In this document: piece by piece, positions 62,532-64,000 of the stretch
How the letters are laid out: each line of letters opens with the position of its first letter
Numbering within the stretch: the stretch's first letter is position 1
Assembly: GCF_029867415.1 (NCBI RefSeq)
Contig: NC_081182.1
Location: 7,355,213 to 7,419,212, forward strand
DNA from: Vicia villosa
Taxonomy: Eukaryota > Streptophyta > Magnoliopsida > Fabales > Fabaceae
DNA: 64,000 bases
Direction: 5' to 3'
Notes under the pieces: model-generated
Database searches by the model: none
Seen by the model: the letters and a program-made list of their open reading frames with translations, nothing else
What the model was told of the DNA's origin: nothing
Position numbers and translations under genes: made by a program

Positions 62532-64000
62532 AAAGTTTAATATTTATTATTTAATGAAAAATAGATGTTTAATATGTATTGAAAAATTGAATATTTTTTA
62601 AAATGGTAAAAAAAAATTTATTATATAAGTGTACATGTGTATATGTTAAAAAGGTAAAAAAAAAATTTAATATGTATAAATAGTATGTTATTTTGTTTAA
62701 AAATGGTAAGAAGAAAATTTTATATATTTTTTTATATTTATATGTAAGTTATTAAAAACATGATTTATTCATTCTATTTTTTTTAAAAGAATAAAGTTTA
62801 TATATTATGTGACAATATGATTATTATATGTTATAGATTTTGTATAGCTAATATATGTGAGAATATATTATATATTATGTGAGAATATGTTATATATATG
62901 TAATTTATTATATGTATTGGAAAATATAATATTTTTTAAAATGGTAAAAAAAAACTATTATATAAGTGTATATGTATATAGTATGTTAATATGTATATAG
63001 TCAAAAGTAGATGTTTAATGAAAAATAGATGGTTAATATGTATTGAAAAATAGAATATTTTTTAAAATGGTAAAAGTTATATTATATAAGTGTATATGTG
63101 TATATTTATATAGTATTTTATTATGTATATAGTCAAAAGTTATATTATATAAAGACAATTTATATTATTATTTTTTTCTTCTAAAAATACAATGTTTACA
63201 TAAAAAAATAAAATTTTATATTTTTATTTATATTTATATTTATATTTATATGTGAGAATATGTTATATAAAAAAGTTATATAGTTAACATAAATGTTATA
63301 GATTAATTAGTGTAATGATTGTACAAATATGCAGTATGGAATATTATCTGTACTATCGTAGTTGGATGTACGATAGATTGGAACCAGGAAGACGTGCACT
63401 TAAACCAAATTTTGTAGAAGGAGTTGATGGGTTTATCATGTGGGCATTTGTTCAGGAATGTTGTCGGAGTGAAGGGGGGTTAGGTGTCCTTGTCTTAAAT
63501 GTGAATGTAGACGTATAATTAGTGATCCAGAGGAAGTAACACGTCATTTGCATAGAAGGGGTTTTATTAAAAATTATTGGGTGTAGACGTCGAACGGTGA
63601 AAATTTGCCGATGAACGTGCCAGAGACTAGTAATACTCATGCTTCAAGCAGTAGACCGACTATGGAATATGAGGAAAACTTTAATATGATCGGTGAGATG
63701 GTTGAGGATGCTTTTGGCGTGAACGTGGCCTATGATCAACCTGAAGATTTTGATGGGGAAGAGTTGCCAAATGAGGAAGCGCAGAGATTTTATCATTTGT
63801 TGAATGAGATGAATATACCATTGTTTGAGGGGTCTTCAGATTCAAAATTATCAATGTGTGTGAGATTATTGGCTGCTAAGGCAAATTGGAATGTTCCAGA
63901 TCAGTGTTTGGAATTCTTCGCAAAAATGATGTTGGACTCAACTCCTATGAAAGACAACTTACCTACAACATTTAAAGATGCAAAGAAGTTGGTGTCGAAG
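61093..64000 (+). mobile_element. CACTA (En/Spm) transposon, left end
   Basis: It opens CACTACAAGAAAAAT, the diagnostic CACTA terminus, preceded by GAA (possible 3-bp target duplication). From 61117 to 61690 the subterminal region is packed with CGACGTG / CACGTCG motifs in both orientations, the usual transposase-binding architecture. A CT-rich leader (about 61690-61870) and a long AT-rich region, probably an intron, precede the first recognised exon at 63336. The right end is beyond the window. Confidence 0.88.
63336..64000 (+). pseudogene. CACTA TNP2-type transposase, N-terminal domain (partial, frameshifted)
   Basis: After a splice-acceptor-like AAATATGCAG the frame starts MEYYLYYRSWMYDRLEPGRR, then NFVEGVDGFIMWAFVQE: the transposase-associated domain that begins CACTA transposases. 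A run of six G at about 63473 is one base short: the next codons in the shifted frame read VRCPCLKCECRRIISDPE, the domain's zinc-binding cysteines. A further TAG follows NYWV at about 63584 where Trp is usual, then TSNGENLPMNVPE. The frame goes on with GEELPNEEAQRFYHLLNEMN and LSMCVRLLAAKANWNVPDQC, the start of the TNP2 core, and leaves the window open. The two lesions suggest a defective copy, though the G-run could be an assembly error. Confidence 0.8.

Overview
The window is nuclear DNA of a flowering plant, almost certainly a legume and probably of the pea/vetch tribe (Fabeae). The evidence is: AT-rich sequence, plant genes with introns, Cassandra elements carrying 5S-rRNA-like sequence, and very long LTRs that start and end like the Ogre retrotransposons of that tribe. 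That tribe-level assignment is inference from family knowledge. Nothing bacterial is present.

Layout. 1-6.3 kb: AT-rich spacer with a Cassandra relic, a foldback MITE, a hAT-like end and the left LTR region of a decayed Ty1/copia element (copia A). 6.4-18.6 kb: the body of copia A, split by an Athila-like Ty3/gypsy element (8938-17738, target duplication CCGAT, indistinguishable LTRs). 18.6-33.3 kb: MULE-derived DNA with its palindromic motifs, interrupted by a nearly intact Sirevirus-like copia element (19423-29914), then a broken MULE with transposase and OTU-protease genes. 33.4-48.3 kb: the gene island: NIP7 (33561-34124), a DUF761-type gene (38257-38964), an intact ten-exon cytochrome P450 of CYP722 type (42219-44694, minus) and an F-box pseudogene (47133-47953, minus), with LINE and copia relics and small MITEs between them. 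48.5-61.1 kb: a second MULE family with a plant-mobile-domain pseudogene, then a multi-level nest of a copia gag, a Cassandra solo LTR and two Ogre-like solo LTRs of about 4 kb each. 61.1-64 kb: the left end of a CACTA transposon running off the window.

The most unusual structure is the Athila-like element. Its LTR promoter, primer-binding site and polypurine tract all read on the plus strand, but its pol and downstream ORF read on the minus strand. Its primer-binding site is not the usual ~18 nt: it is a copy of nearly a whole tRNA-Asp, and the inverted interior starts directly at the tRNA's 5' end. This suggests reverse transcription ran through the whole tRNA primer and then switched template.

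A second theme is that several unrelated element families here carry clusters of a family-specific short palindrome in their LTRs or termini, and in two of them also in the spacer beside their extra ORF.

The host genes do not form an operon or an obvious pathway. NIP7 serves ribosome assembly. The P450 belongs to a family that includes strigolactone-pathway enzymes. The DUF761 and F-box genes have no known link to either.
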